Below are positions 52,891-61,602 of a stretch of DNA of 64,000 nt, one piece after another (positions within the stretch are counted from its first letter, which is position 1; each line of letters opens with the position of its first letter). The notes under the pieces are model-generated. The model was given only the letters and a program-made list of their open reading frames with translations. It searched no databases and was not told the origin of the DNA. Made by a program: the position numbers and the translations under genes. Source of the DNA: Erythrobacter ramosus (GTDB taxonomy: Bacteria; Pseudomonadota; Alphaproteobacteria; Sphingomonadales; Sphingomonadaceae); NCBI RefSeq assembly GCF_009828055.1, contig NZ_WTYB01000002.1, forward strand, positions 558,001-622,000. Reading direction: 5' to 3'.

Positions 52891-54891
52891 TCACGCGTCG
52901 ATCAGATCGCGGTCAATCTCACCCGCGCGGTTCTGGATGAAGTTAAAGCGGTGTTCGGGGTTGCGCCCCATCAGCTCATCAACTAGCCGCGCCACCCCCG
53001 CTCGGTCCTCGAACTCCTGCGGCAAGGTGATGCGGATCAGCCCGCGTGTTTCGGGCGCCATCGTGGTTTCGCGCAACTGCTGGGGGTTCATTTCGCCGAG
53101 GCCCTTGAAGCGGGCGACTTCGACCTTTTTGCCCTTGAAAACGGTCGCTTCCAGTTCAGCTCGCGCGGCCTCGTCACGGGCGTAGCGGCTCTCTTTGCCT
53201 GCGGTCAGGCGGTAGAGCGGAGGCTGGGCAAGGAACAGGTGCCCCTTCTTCACAATGTCAGGCATTTCCTGGAAGAAGAACGTCATCAGCAGCGTCGCGA
53301 TATGCGCGCCGTCGACGTCCGCATCGGTCATGATGATGACTCGGTCATAGCGCAGATTGCTCGCGTCACAGTCCTTGCGGGTGCCGCAGCCGAGCGCCAG
53401 CGCAAGATCGGCGATTTCGCTGTTGGCGCGGATCTTGTCGGCGGTGGCGCTCGCGACGTTGAGGATCTTGCCGCGGATCGGCAGGATCGCCTGTGATTTG
53501 CGGTCGCGCGCCTGTTTGGCGCTGCCGCCAGCGCTATCGCCTTCGACGATGAACAATTCGGTCTCACGCCCGCCTTCGCCTGAGCAATCCGTGAGTTTGC
53601 CGGGCAGGCGCAGCTTCTTGGCGTTGGTCGCGGTCTTGCGCTTGATCTCGCGTTCCTGCTTGCGCTTCAGGCGCTCATCCATGCGCTCCATCACCTCACC
53701 GAGCAGCGCTTTCCCGCGCTCCATATTGTCGGTGAGGAAGTGGTCGAAGTGGTCGCGTACCGCGTTTTCCACCAAACGCGCGGCCTCTGGCGAGGTGAGC
53801 CGGTCCTTGGTTTGCGACTGGAACTGCGGATCACGAATGAAGACGCTGAGCATCACCTCTGCGCCGTTCATGACGTCGTCGGCGGTGATGTCCTTGGCCT
53901 TCTTGGCACCGACCAGCTCGCCGAAAGCGCGTAGTCCGCGCGTCAGGGCAGTGCGCAGGCCCTGCTCGTGCGTGCCGCCATCCGGCGTCGGCACGGTGTT
54001 GCAATACCAGCTGGTCGCGCCATCAGAATAGAGCGGCCAGGCAATCGCCCATTCGGCCCGACCTTGCCCAAGGCCGTCCACCATCGGGAATTCCTGCAAG
54101 CCGGTGAAGGGCTGGGCGGTCACACATTCGCGCGCGCCGACTTGTTCCGCGAGATGATCGGCGAGGCCGCCGGGGAACTTGAACACGGCCTCGCCCGGGA
54201 CATCCTCACTCGCCAGTGAGGCTGCGCATTTCCAGCGGATTTCGACGCCCGCGAACAAATAGGCCTTCGACCGCGCGAGCTTGAACAACCGCTTGGGATT
54301 GAACTTGCGGTCGCCGAAGATCTCTTCGTCGGGGACGAAACTGACCGTGGTGCCGCGCCGGTTCGGCGTCGCGCCGAGGATCTGCAACGGGCCTTGCGTG
54401 ACCCCGCGCGAGAATTCCTGTGCGTAAAGCTGCTTGTCCCGCGCCACTTCAACCCGGGTATGCACCGACAGCGCGTTGACCACGCTGATACCGACGCCAT
54501 GCAACCCGCCGCTAGTGGCATAGGCTTTACCCGAGAACTTACCGCCTGAATGAAGCGTCGAGAGGATCACTTCCAGCGTAGATTTGCCCGGAAACTTGGG
54601 ATGTTCGTCAACCGGCATCCCGCGCCCATTATCGGCGATGGTCAGGCGGTTGCCTTCATCCAGACGCACCTCGATCCGGGTGGCGTGGCCCGCGACGGCC
54701 TCGTCCATCGAATTGTCGAGCACCTCGGCGGCGAGGTGGTGGAAGGCGCGGTCATCCGTGCCGCCGATATACATACCGGGGCGGCGGCGGACAGGCTCTA
54801 GGCCTTCGAGCACCTCGATCGCGGAGGCGTTGTAATCGCCACTGGAGGTGGGGGTGTTGGCAAAGAGATCGTCGGGGGTGGTATCGGCCAT
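52891..54891 (-). CDS. parE: DNA topoisomerase IV subunit B
   Basis: A 666-residue type IIA topoisomerase ATPase subunit that, with ParC, decatenates daughter chromosomes. Seen: GLEPVRRRPGMYIGGTDDR, GHKL motifs VLDNSMDEAVAGHA, IADNGRGMPVDEHPKF and GGLHGVGISVVNALS, the Toprim motif FIVEGDSAGGSAKQARDRKS with ILPIRGKILN, and the metal motif IMTDADVDGAHIATLL. The IVEGDSAGGSAKQARDRK form and the length point to ParE rather than GyrB, which would be ~800 residues. Confidence 0.94.
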   Translation of the reverse strand: MADTTPDDLFANTPTSSGDYNASAIEVLEGLEPVRRRPGMYIGGTDDRAFHHLAAEVLDNSMDEAVAGHATRIEVRLDEGNRLTIADNGRGMPVDEHPKFPGKSTLEVILSTLHSGGKFSGKAYATSGGLHGVGISVVNALSVHTRVEVARDKQLYAQEFSRGVTQGPLQILGATPNRRGTTVSFVPDEEIFGDRKFNPKRLFKLARSKAYLFAGVEIRWKCAASLASEDVPGEAVFKFPGGLADHLAEQVGARECVTAQPFTGLQEFPMVDGLGQGRAEWAIAWPLYSDGATSWYCNTVPTPDGGTHEQGLRTALTRGLRAFGELVGAKKAKDITADDVMNGAEVMLSVFIRDPQFQSQTKDRLTSPEAARLVENAVRDHFDHFLTDNMERGKALLGEVMERMDERLKRKQEREIKRKTATNAKKLRLPGKLTDCSGEGGRETELFIVEGDSAGGSAKQARDRKSQAILPIRGKILNVASATADKIRANSEIADLALALGCGTRKDCDASNLRYDRVIIMTDADVDGAHIATLLMTFFFQEMPDIVKKGHLFLAQPPLYRLTAGKESRYARDEAARAELEATVFKGKKVEVARFKGLGEMNPQQLRETTMAPETRGLIRITLPQEFEDRAGVARLVDELMGRNPEHRFNFIQNRAGEIDRDLIDA

Positions 54892-54947
54892 GCGCGGGTT
54901 ATAGGCCCTCTGCGCGCAGCCTCACAAGCCACCCCCCGTGGTTTTAC

Positions 54948-56153
54948 TCACTTGCCGAAGCCGGTGGGAGCGGGGTCCACCGGGGTGACTTCGCCGCCCT
55001 TGATCTCGCGCACTTCAAGCGCGCGTTCGATCACGCCGTTGCGGGTGAAGCGGAAGGCGCCGTCCACCCCCAGAAAGCCGCCCTTGTCATAGAGCTCGGA
55101 CTTGGGGAAAGGCGTGCCGACCTTCCAGTCGCGCGCGACACGCAAGGTCAGCAGCACGGCGTCATAGCCCAAGGTCGCCGTTCGGTAAGGCTGCGCACCG
55201 AAACGAGCGGCGTAGCTATCGGCAAAACGCTTATAGCGCTGGTCCGAAACCGCCGCGAACAGCGCGCCTTCCAGCGCAGGGGCACGGGCGAGGGCGGCAT
55301 CACCGCTCCACAGTTCCGTGCCAAGGATGCGCGCACGGGTGCGGACGCCGCGCTGCAATTCGGCCGCAGCATCGATCCCGAGCCGAGCACTGTCGGCCAC
55401 CAGCACGGTGTCATAGCCACCCGCCGCCCGCAGCCTGGCCGCTGCGGAGACAATCGAGGTGTTGCCGCGCGCATAGCCTTCCTTGCGAACAAGCGACCCG
55501 CCATAATCGCGCAGCGAGTTCTCCAAAGCCGAGAATGCGCGCGCGCCATAATCGCCCTCAGGCACGAGCACCGCAAAGCGCGCCGCGCCGCGCGAGCGGG
55601 CAAAGGCGACCGTGCGGCGGATCGATTGTTCCGGCATATGGCCGATCACGAAGACATCCGGCCCGGCAACTGCGGCGTCATTGGCAAAGGCGATCACCGG
55701 CACACCGGCGGGGCGTGCGGCGGCTTGCACTGCGGGGACGGCGTCGGCGGTCAGCGGGCCGAGGATCAGCTTGTTTCCGTCCGCGATGGCTTTCCGTGCC
55801 GCAGTCGCCACGCCTTCGGAGGTGTCATAGGTGGTGATGCGCAGATTGTCCGCAGTGGTATCGAGCAGTGCCATGGTGGTGGCATTGGCAATCGCCTGAC
55901 CGACCGCGGCGGTGTCGCCGCTCATCGGCACCAGCAGCGCGATGCGGTGGCGGCCGGTATCGGTGGGGAGCGCAGTCGCCGAAGGCTCGGGCGCGGGTGC
56001 AGGCGGCGGGGCAGTGGCCACGTCAGTCTTGGGGATCACCTGACAGCCTGCCGCAAGCATCGCCGCGCCAGCCAGAGCGACATTGCGCCCGCGCAGGTGC
56101 CGTGCCGCATCCATCAACCAACCGGCCCAAACCGGTGTGTTCCAAAGCTTCAT
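54948..56153 (-). CDS. Periplasmic-binding-fold lipoprotein, LpoA-like penicillin-binding protein activator
   Basis: 401 residues from ATG 56153. The N-terminal hydrophobic segment ends in the lipobox LAAGC near residue 38, followed by a Pro/Ala linker. The main domain is a type I periplasmic-binding fold: HRIALLVPMSGDTAAVGQAI, GNKLILGPLTADAVPAVQAA and SIRRTVAFARSRGAARFAVL. Its divergent neighbour is rsmI followed by yraN, the same neighbourhood as E. coli lpoA (yraM). That supports an LpoA-like role in activating a bifunctional PBP, although it lacks LpoA's long TPR-like N-terminal domain. Confidence 0.82.
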   Translation of the reverse strand: MKLWNTPVWAGWLMDAARHLRGRNVALAGAAMLAAGCQVIPKTDVATAPPPAPAPEPSATALPTDTGRHRIALLVPMSGDTAAVGQAIANATTMALLDTTADNLRITTYDTSEGVATAARKAIADGNKLILGPLTADAVPAVQAAARPAGVPVIAFANDAAVAGPDVFVIGHMPEQSIRRTVAFARSRGAARFAVLVPEGDYGARAFSALENSLRDYGGSLVRKEGYARGNTSIVSAAARLRAAGGYDTVLVADSARLGIDAAAELQRGVRTRARILGTELWSGDAALARAPALEGALFAAVSDQRYKRFADSYAARFGAQPYRTATLGYDAVLLTLRVARDWKVGTPFPKSELYDKGGFLGVDGAFRFTRNGVIERALEVREIKGGEVTPVDPAPTGFGK

Positions 56154-56191
56154 TCTTGCCGACCCCTCAGTCGTGCTCCATGGACAGATCG

Positions 56192-57049
56192 ATGACCGTG
56201 GAGCTGCCATCCATTCCCGCAAACATTCCCGAGCCCGGGCTGTATATCGTCGCCACCCCGATTGGCAATCTTGGCGACATGACCCTGCGCGCGCTTGGCG
56301 TGCTGCAAGGCGCGGCCATGATTGCCTGCGAGGATACGCGGGTGACAGGCAAGCTGCTGAAACATTTCGGAATCAAGGGACGGCTTCAGCGGCTTGATGA
56401 CCACGCTTCGCCCGAAACCCGCACATGGATCATCGACGAAGCGAGGCGTATGCCGGTTGCGCTGGTGAGTGATGCGGGCACGCCGCTGATCTCCGATCCC
56501 GGCTATCGGCTCGTGCGTGAGGCGCGGGCGGCTGGCGTCAACGTGGTCAGCATCCCCGGCGCCTGCGCGGCCGTCTCGGCCCTGTCGATTGCCGGACTGC
56601 CGAGCGACCGGTTCCTGTTTGCCGGCTTTCTGCCGGTCAAGGACAAGGCCCGCAGCGAGGCGCTGACAGGGCTGGCCGATGTCACCGCGACGTTAGTGTT
56701 TTACGAAACCGCCCCGCGGCTCGAACGCGCCTTGCTCGCCATTGCCGAGCTGTGGCCGGACCGTGAGGTGGCGGTCGCGCGCGAACTCACCAAACTGCAC
56801 GAGGAATGCCGTAGTGGCACCGCCGCCAGCCTCGCGGCGCATTACGCCGCGCACCCGCCCAAGGGTGAGATCGTGCTGTTGATAGGCCCGCCGACTGATG
56901 CCGAGGCGCCGGTGCTTGATGCCGATGCCATGCTCAAGGCGGCGCTGGTGGATGCCGGGCCGGGCAAGGCTGCGGGAATCGTCGCCAAGGCCACCGGGAT
57001 CGACCGGGCGACGCTTTATGCCCGCGCGCTGGAGTTGAAGGGGGAATGA
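56192..57049 (+). CDS. rsmI: 16S rRNA (cytidine-1402 2'-O)-methyltransferase
   Basis: 285 residues from ATG 56192; an ATG four codons earlier (56180) is an equal alternative, as neither has a strong ribosome-binding site. It methylates C1402 in the ribosomal decoding centre with SAM. The tetrapyrrole-methylase fold shows GLYIVATPIGNLGDMTLRAL, ACEDTRVTGKLLKHFGI, VALVSDAGTPLISDPGYRLV, IPGACAAVSALSIAGLPSDR and AVARELTKLHEECRSGT. It overlaps yraN by 4 bp and is divergent from the LpoA-like gene, 38 bp apart. Confidence 0.96.
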   Translation: MTVELPSIPANIPEPGLYIVATPIGNLGDMTLRALGVLQGAAMIACEDTRVTGKLLKHFGIKGRLQRLDDHASPETRTWIIDEARRMPVALVSDAGTPLISDPGYRLVREARAAGVNVVSIPGACAAVSALSIAGLPSDRFLFAGFLPVKDKARSEALTGLADVTATLVFYETAPRLERALLAIAELWPDREVAVARELTKLHEECRSGTAASLAAHYAAHPPKGEIVLLIGPPTDAEAPVLDADAMLKAALVDAGPGKAAGIVAKATGIDRATLYARALELKGE

Positions 57050-57423
57050 GCGAGAGCCGCAGTCCCGAAAGCCGCCGTGACGCCGATCAGCGCGGGCGCG
57101 AAGGCGAGGCCGAGGCAGCCATGTTCCTCGCGCAAGCCGGATGGCGCGTCGTCGCCGAGCGGGTCAAGACCAAGGCGGGCGAGATCGACCTGATCGCTCG
57201 CCGCGCCGGCCTTGTGGCCTTCGTCGAGGTAAAGTGGCGCGCGCGCAGTGTGGCGCTCGCCGATGCCATCGACGAACGCCGCCTCAAACGCGTTGCGGCG
57301 GCGGTCGAATGCGTCTGGCAGGATTACGCGACCGATGGTGAGGATATCCGAATCGACGTCATCCTGCTTGCGCCCGGCCGCAAGCCCACCCACATCGAAA
57401 ATGCCTGGATGCCGTTCGGCTGA
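57046..57423 (+). CDS. yraN: UPF0102 YraN family nuclease-like protein
   Basis: 125 residues. The PD-(D/E)XK-like core is visible: GREGEAEAAMFLAQAGWRVV, then KTKAGEIDLIARRAGLVAFV with the catalytic E/D pair, VEVKWRARSV, and DIRIDVILLAPGRKP. The biochemical role of YraN is not settled. The ATG overlaps the rsmI stop (ATGA), and gshB begins 17 bp downstream, so rsmI-yraN-gshB form an operon, as in many Proteobacteria. Confidence 0.93.
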   Translation: MSESRSPESRRDADQRGREGEAEAAMFLAQAGWRVVAERVKTKAGEIDLIARRAGLVAFVEVKWRARSVALADAIDERRLKRVAAAVECVWQDYATDGEDIRIDVILLAPGRKPTHIENAWMPFG

Positions 57424-57440
57424 TCCCTCGGAGTGAATTC

Positions 57441-58406
57441 ATGACATTGCGCATAGCCGTCCAGATGGACCCCATCGACCAGATCAATATCGCGGGCGAC
57501 AGCTCCTTTGCGCTGATGCTCGCCGCTCAGGCGCGCAGCTACACGCTCTATGAATACCACGTCGATAGCCTGACACTGGACGAGGATGACCGCCTGTTCG
57601 CCCATGCCTTCCCGGTGACGGTGCAGCGCATTGTGGGTGACCATTTCACGCGCGGCGATCAGGTGCGACTCGACCTTGGCAAGAATGTCGATGTGGTGCT
57701 GATGCGGCAGGACCCGCCGTTCCACATGGGCTACATCACCGCCACCCACATGCTGGAGCGCATCGGGGCGGAGACGCTGGTGGTCAACGACCCCGCCAAT
57801 GTCCGCAACTCGCCCGAAAAAGTAATGGTGCTCAATTACCGCCGCTTCATGCCGCCAACGCTGGTGACGCGCAGCGTGGACGAGGTGCGCCGCTTCATGG
57901 CCGAGCACGGCGCGATCGTGGTCAAGCCGATCCACGGCAATGGCGGCAAGGCGATCTTCCGCATCGGTGAAAACGGCGAAAACCTCACCGCGCTGTTCGA
58001 GGTGTTCAACCAGACCTGGCCCGAACCGCATATGGTGCAGCCCTTCCTCCCCGAGGTCGCACAGGGCGACAAGCGGATCGTGCTGATCGACGGCGAAGTG
58101 GCAGGCGCAATCAACCGCGTGCCGGGCGAGGGCGAGTTCCGCTCCAACCTCGCAATGGGCGGATCGGCGCAGCAAACGGAACTGACCGAGCGGGAACAGG
58201 AAATCTGCGATGCGCTCGGCCCGGACCTGAAGCGTCTTGGCCTCACGTTCGTGGGCATCGACGTGATCGGCGGCAAGTGGCTGACCGAGATCAACGTCAC
58301 CTCGCCCACCGGCATCGTCGCCATCGACCGCTTCAACGGCACGGATACGGCGGGCATGATCTGGAACGCGATTGAAGCGCGGGTTGCGGCAATGGCAGGG
58401 CAGTGA
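57441..58406 (+). CDS. gshB: Glutathione synthetase
   Basis: 321 residues. It joins gamma-glutamylcysteine and glycine using ATP. The ATP-grasp features are IAVQMDPIDQINIAGDSSFA, VLMRQDPPFHMGYITATHML, VVNDPANVRNSPEKVMVLNY, AIVVKPIHGNGGKAIFRIGE, QPFLPEVAQGDKRIVLIDGE and LTEINVTSPTGIVAIDRFNG. The length is normal. It is third in the rsmI-yraN-gshB operon. A limonene-epoxide-hydrolase-like gene follows 34 bp downstream. Confidence 0.97.
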   Translation: MTLRIAVQMDPIDQINIAGDSSFALMLAAQARSYTLYEYHVDSLTLDEDDRLFAHAFPVTVQRIVGDHFTRGDQVRLDLGKNVDVVLMRQDPPFHMGYITATHMLERIGAETLVVNDPANVRNSPEKVMVLNYRRFMPPTLVTRSVDEVRRFMAEHGAIVVKPIHGNGGKAIFRIGENGENLTALFEVFNQTWPEPHMVQPFLPEVAQGDKRIVLIDGEVAGAINRVPGEGEFRSNLAMGGSAQQTELTEREQEICDALGPDLKRLGLTFVGIDVIGGKWLTEINVTSPTGIVAIDRFNGTDTAGMIWNAIEARVAAMAGQ

Positions 58407-58440
58407 TAGCTATGTAGCGACTGCTACAGGAGTCGCTGCC

Positions 58441-58830
58441 ATTTCCGATCATCTCGCCACCGTCCATGCCGTGATCGCCGCCGTGGCGGTCAAGGATTAC
58501 AACACCGCGCTCGCCCATTTCACTGAGGATTGCGAATACACCAACTTGCCGATGGGTAGCGTCATCGGCCTCCCCGCCATCCGCGCGGTGCTTGAACCGT
58601 TCTTTGCACCGACCATCGCAAACGAATTGCTCATCCTGCGCACGGCAGTGGAAGGCGATACCGTCTTTACCGAAAGGCTCGACCGTCACCAGATTGAGAG
58701 CGGGTGGGTCGAATTGCCGGTGACGGGCGTATTCGTCTTTCGTGAGGGAAAAATTGCGGTATGGCGCGAATACTTCGATCTCGCCACGCTGCTGCGGCAA
58801 TGGCCAGAGCTTGCTGCCAGCCTGACCTGA
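58441..58830 (+). CDS. Limonene-1,2-epoxide-hydrolase-like protein (probable ATT start)
   Basis: 129 residues if translation begins at ATT 58441, which has a perfect AGGAG 8 bp upstream (58428-58432); no ATG or GTG fits the fold's first helix, and the nearest in-frame alternatives (TTG 58372, TTG 58384) lie inside gshB without a site. The NTF2-like fold carries the full epoxide-hydrolase catalytic set: Y33-T-N35 in DCEYTNLP, R79-L-D81 in FTERLDRH and D113 in WREYFD. It should open an epoxide with water; the substrate is unknown. Confidence 0.85.
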   Translation: MSDHLATVHAVIAAVAVKDYNTALAHFTEDCEYTNLPMGSVIGLPAIRAVLEPFFAPTIANELLILRTAVEGDTVFTERLDRHQIESGWVELPVTGVFVFREGKIAVWREYFDLATLLRQWPELAASLT

Positions 58831-58892
58831 CAGCGTTCGCGGGCCATGCAAGGGCTGCGGGATCGCCAACCAACGGAAACCCCTAGTACGTC

Positions 58893-59510
58893 ATGACCGC
58901 TTTCCTCCTCGAACTGCTCAACAAGGGCGGCTATCTCGGCATCTTCCTGCTGATGGCGGCCGAGAACATCTTTCCGCCGATCCCTTCCGAGGTGATCATG
59001 GGCGGCGCCGGAGTGCTGGTCGCCAAGGGTGAGATGACGTTCTGGGCGGTGTGGATCGTTGCCACGGTCGGCACGGCGGTGGGCAACCTGTTCTGGTACT
59101 GGATTGGGGTGCGCTGGAGCGAGGAACAGTTGAAGCGCATCATCGACCGCTGGGGCCGCTGGCTGACCTTCGAATGGGACGAATTCACCAAGGCGCGCAA
59201 CATCTTCCGCAAATATGGCGACTGGATCGTCTTCGCTTTGCGCTTTTCGCCGATCCTGCGCACCATCGTCTCGCTGCCTGCGGGCCTTGCGCATATGAAG
59301 CTGTGGCGCTTCGTCATTTTCACAGCGCTTGGCTCGGGCATCTGGAACGCGGTGCTGATTTTCGGCGGACGGGCGGCAGCGCCGTTGGTCGAACGGTTCG
59401 AAAAGCTGGCGGGCTTCGGCGTGGTCGCCTTCGTGCTCGCCGGCGTGGCCTTCTATGTCTACCGTGTGGTGACGTGGAAGCCGGTCAAGGCCCACGAAAA
59501 GCAGGACTAA
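58893..59510 (+). CDS. DedA family membrane protein
   Basis: 205 residues with four or five membrane segments of the VTT/DedA family. Seen: FLLMAAENIFPPIPSEVIMG, the family's acidic re-entrant motif, and the arginine motif RFSPILRTIVSLPAGLAHMK, then FVIFTALGSGIWNAVLIFGG. DedA proteins are thought to flip or transport lipid carriers such as undecaprenyl phosphate. Its stop overlaps the stop of the convergent xerC gene by 4 bp. Confidence 0.93.
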   Translation: MTAFLLELLNKGGYLGIFLLMAAENIFPPIPSEVIMGGAGVLVAKGEMTFWAVWIVATVGTAVGNLFWYWIGVRWSEEQLKRIIDRWGRWLTFEWDEFTKARNIFRKYGDWIVFALRFSPILRTIVSLPAGLAHMKLWRFVIFTALGSGIWNAVLIFGGRAAAPLVERFEKLAGFGVVAFVLAGVAFYVYRVVTWKPVKAHEKQD

Positions 59511-60406
59511 CCGCGCTCTGCCCGCGGGTGAGCATTGCGATAATTCTCGAGCAGGCTGGCCGCATCGACGCGGGTGTAGATCTGCGTCGATCCGAGCGAT
59601 GCGTGGCCGAGCAATTCCTGCAAGCTTCTGAGGTCCGCCCCGGCGCTTAGCAGGTGCGTGGCGAAGGAATGGCGCAGCGCGTGGGGCGTAGCGGTCTCGG
59701 GCAGGCCGAGCGCTCGGCGCGCCTGCGCCATGGTGCGCTGCACCATCGCGGGCGCGAGCGGCCCACCCTTGGCCCCGCGAAACAGCGGCTCATCGGGCGC
59801 AAGTGGCCATTTGCACAGCCGCGCATACTCCGCCACGGCCGCGCGCGTGATCGGCAGGATCGGGACCACGCGTTGCTTGCCGCCCTTGCCGGTGACTTGC
59901 AGCACTTCGCCGAGAATCGCATCGCGCCCGGTCAGCGACAGCGCCTCGGCGATCCGCAGGCCTGATCCATACATGAGCAGCAGCACCGCCCGGTCACGCG
60001 CGCCAATCCAATCGTCAGCGGCGAGCGTGTCGACCAGTTCGGTGAGATTGACCGCCTCGTCCGGGGTGACAGGGCGAGGGAGGCCCTTCTTGATCCGCGG
60101 CCCGCGCAGACGCGGTGCGGCAGGCTCGGGATCGCCGCTTTGCTGGCGGGCAAAGGCGATGAAAGCTTTGAGCGCTGACAGTTCCCGCGCCGTGCTGGCA
60201 TTGCCCAGCCCCTCGGCCCGGCGTGCGGCGAGGTGAGCGCGCAAACCGTGCGCCTCTGTGCGGGCGACCGCTGCCCAGTCCTCCAGCCCGCCCGCTGCCA
60301 CCAACCGCTCGGCAGCGGCAACATAGGCGCGCACCGTGTGGGGCGAGCGGCGGCGGTTATCGGCGAGGTGCGCGCGCCACGCCGCGATCACCGCGCCCCC
60401 GTTCAT
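59507..60406 (-). CDS. xerC: Tyrosine recombinase XerC
   Basis: A 299-residue site-specific recombinase that resolves chromosome dimers at dif. The N-terminal SAM-like DNA-binding domain (HTVRAYVAAAERLVAAGG) is followed by the catalytic domain with R in LYGSGLRIAEALSLTGRD-like sequence (MYGSGLRIAEALSLTGRD), K in VTGKGGKQRVVPI, the H-x-x-R box PHALRHSFATHLLSAGAD, H in LLGHASLGSTQ and the nucleophilic Tyr in QIYTRVD. It belongs to the conserved rph-rdgB-hemW-xerC set, not to a mobile element. Confidence 0.92.
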   Translation of the reverse strand: MNGGAVIAAWRAHLADNRRRSPHTVRAYVAAAERLVAAGGLEDWAAVARTEAHGLRAHLAARRAEGLGNASTARELSALKAFIAFARQQSGDPEPAAPRLRGPRIKKGLPRPVTPDEAVNLTELVDTLAADDWIGARDRAVLLLMYGSGLRIAEALSLTGRDAILGEVLQVTGKGGKQRVVPILPITRAAVAEYARLCKWPLAPDEPLFRGAKGGPLAPAMVQRTMAQARRALGLPETATPHALRHSFATHLLSAGADLRSLQELLGHASLGSTQIYTRVDAASLLENYRNAHPRAERG

Positions 60407-61554
60407 GCCGCGACCAACGTGTCAGCAACCAGCTTAGCGAGCAGCGCATCCAGCAGGCCTCGACCCGGCGGCGTGACTCCGAGGCGCGATCCATCGGCCC
60501 AGACCAGCCCAAGCGTTTGCAGGCGGGCGAGCGCGGCTTCATCGACCAAACCAGCTCGAGGCAGGCCGAAGCGGGTCGAAAGCGCTGCAAGGTCAATCCC
60601 CTCGGTCAATCGCAACCCCATCAACAGCGCCTCGGCAGCCTGTTCGGACACCGCCAACGCGCGCGCTTCGGCGATGCCGTTGCCTTGCCGCGCGACGGCG
60701 GAGAGGAAGTTTTCGGGCTTCTTGTGCCGTACCGTCGCCACACCCCCGCGCCGCCCATGCGCGCCGGGACCGATACCGGCGTAATCCTGATAGCGCCAAT
60801 AGGCGAGGTTATGGAGGCTCTGTTCACCTATGCGGGCATGGTTGCTGGTCTCGTATGCGGGCAGCCCTGCAGCATCGGTAAGTGCCTGCGTGATGTCGAA
60901 CAGTTCGGCAGCTTCGTCATCATCCAACGGCACCAACCGCCCGCGCCGGACATCGCTGGCGAACCGCGTGCCGGGTTCAATCGTCAGCTGGTAGAGCGAC
61001 AGGTGCCCCGTGCCGAAACCCAGCGCGCGGGTCAGGCGGTCGTGCCACAATTCAGGCGTATGGCCGGGCAAGGCGTAGATCAGATCGAAACTCACGCGCT
61101 TGAAGTGGGCTTGCGCAGTTTCGAGGGCATCCAGTGCCTCAGAGGCCCCATGGAGCCGCCCGAGAAACTTGAGCTCGGCATCATCCAGCGACTGCACACC
61201 CAGCGACACACGGTTGATCCCGGCTGCGGCCAGCGCGGCAAAATTGGCGGTCTCCACCGAGGAGGGATTAGCTTCGAGCGTGATCTCGATGCCGTCAGCA
61301 AAGCCCCACAGCCGCTCGGCTTCCGCCAGCAGCGCGGCGACAAGCGCAGGCGGCATCAGCGAAGGCGTGCCGCCGCCGAAGAAGATCGACGTCAGCGCCT
61401 CTCCGCCGGCCAGCTCTGCCTCGGCGCGCATATCGGCCAGCAAAGCCGACTGCCACGCTGCCACATCCACACTTTCGCGGACATGCGAGTTGAAGTCGCA
61501 ATAGGGGCATTTCTTGGCGCAGAACGGCCAGTGAATATAAAGCGCGCGGGCCAC
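60403..61554 (-). CDS. hemW: Radical SAM haem chaperone HemW
   Basis: 383 residues. The radical SAM cluster motif is CAKKCPYCDF (C-x3-C-x2-C) near residue 13, then TSIFFGGGTPSLMPPA, ITLEANPSSVET, GINRVSLGVQSLDDAELKFL and GFGTGHLSLYQLTIEPGTRF. A C-terminal HemN-like domain with a winged-helix end (LRLTEGIDLAALSTRFGLPR) follows. HemW inserts haem into respiratory enzymes and is distinct from the coproporphyrinogen dehydrogenase HemN, which has an extra cysteine. It overlaps xerC by 4 bp. Confidence 0.94.
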   Translation of the reverse strand: MARALYIHWPFCAKKCPYCDFNSHVRESVDVAAWQSALLADMRAEAELAGGEALTSIFFGGGTPSLMPPALVAALLAEAERLWGFADGIEITLEANPSSVETANFAALAAAGINRVSLGVQSLDDAELKFLGRLHGASEALDALETAQAHFKRVSFDLIYALPGHTPELWHDRLTRALGFGTGHLSLYQLTIEPGTRFASDVRRGRLVPLDDDEAAELFDITQALTDAAGLPAYETSNHARIGEQSLHNLAYWRYQDYAGIGPGAHGRRGGVATVRHKKPENFLSAVARQGNGIAEARALAVSEQAAEALLMGLRLTEGIDLAALSTRFGLPRAGLVDEAALARLQTLGLVWADGSRLGVTPPGRGLLDALLAKLVADTLVAA

Positions 61555-61602
61555 GGGTGGAATTTTCAGCCCCGCTTAATTGTTGGCGGATAGATCGAAG
61601 TC

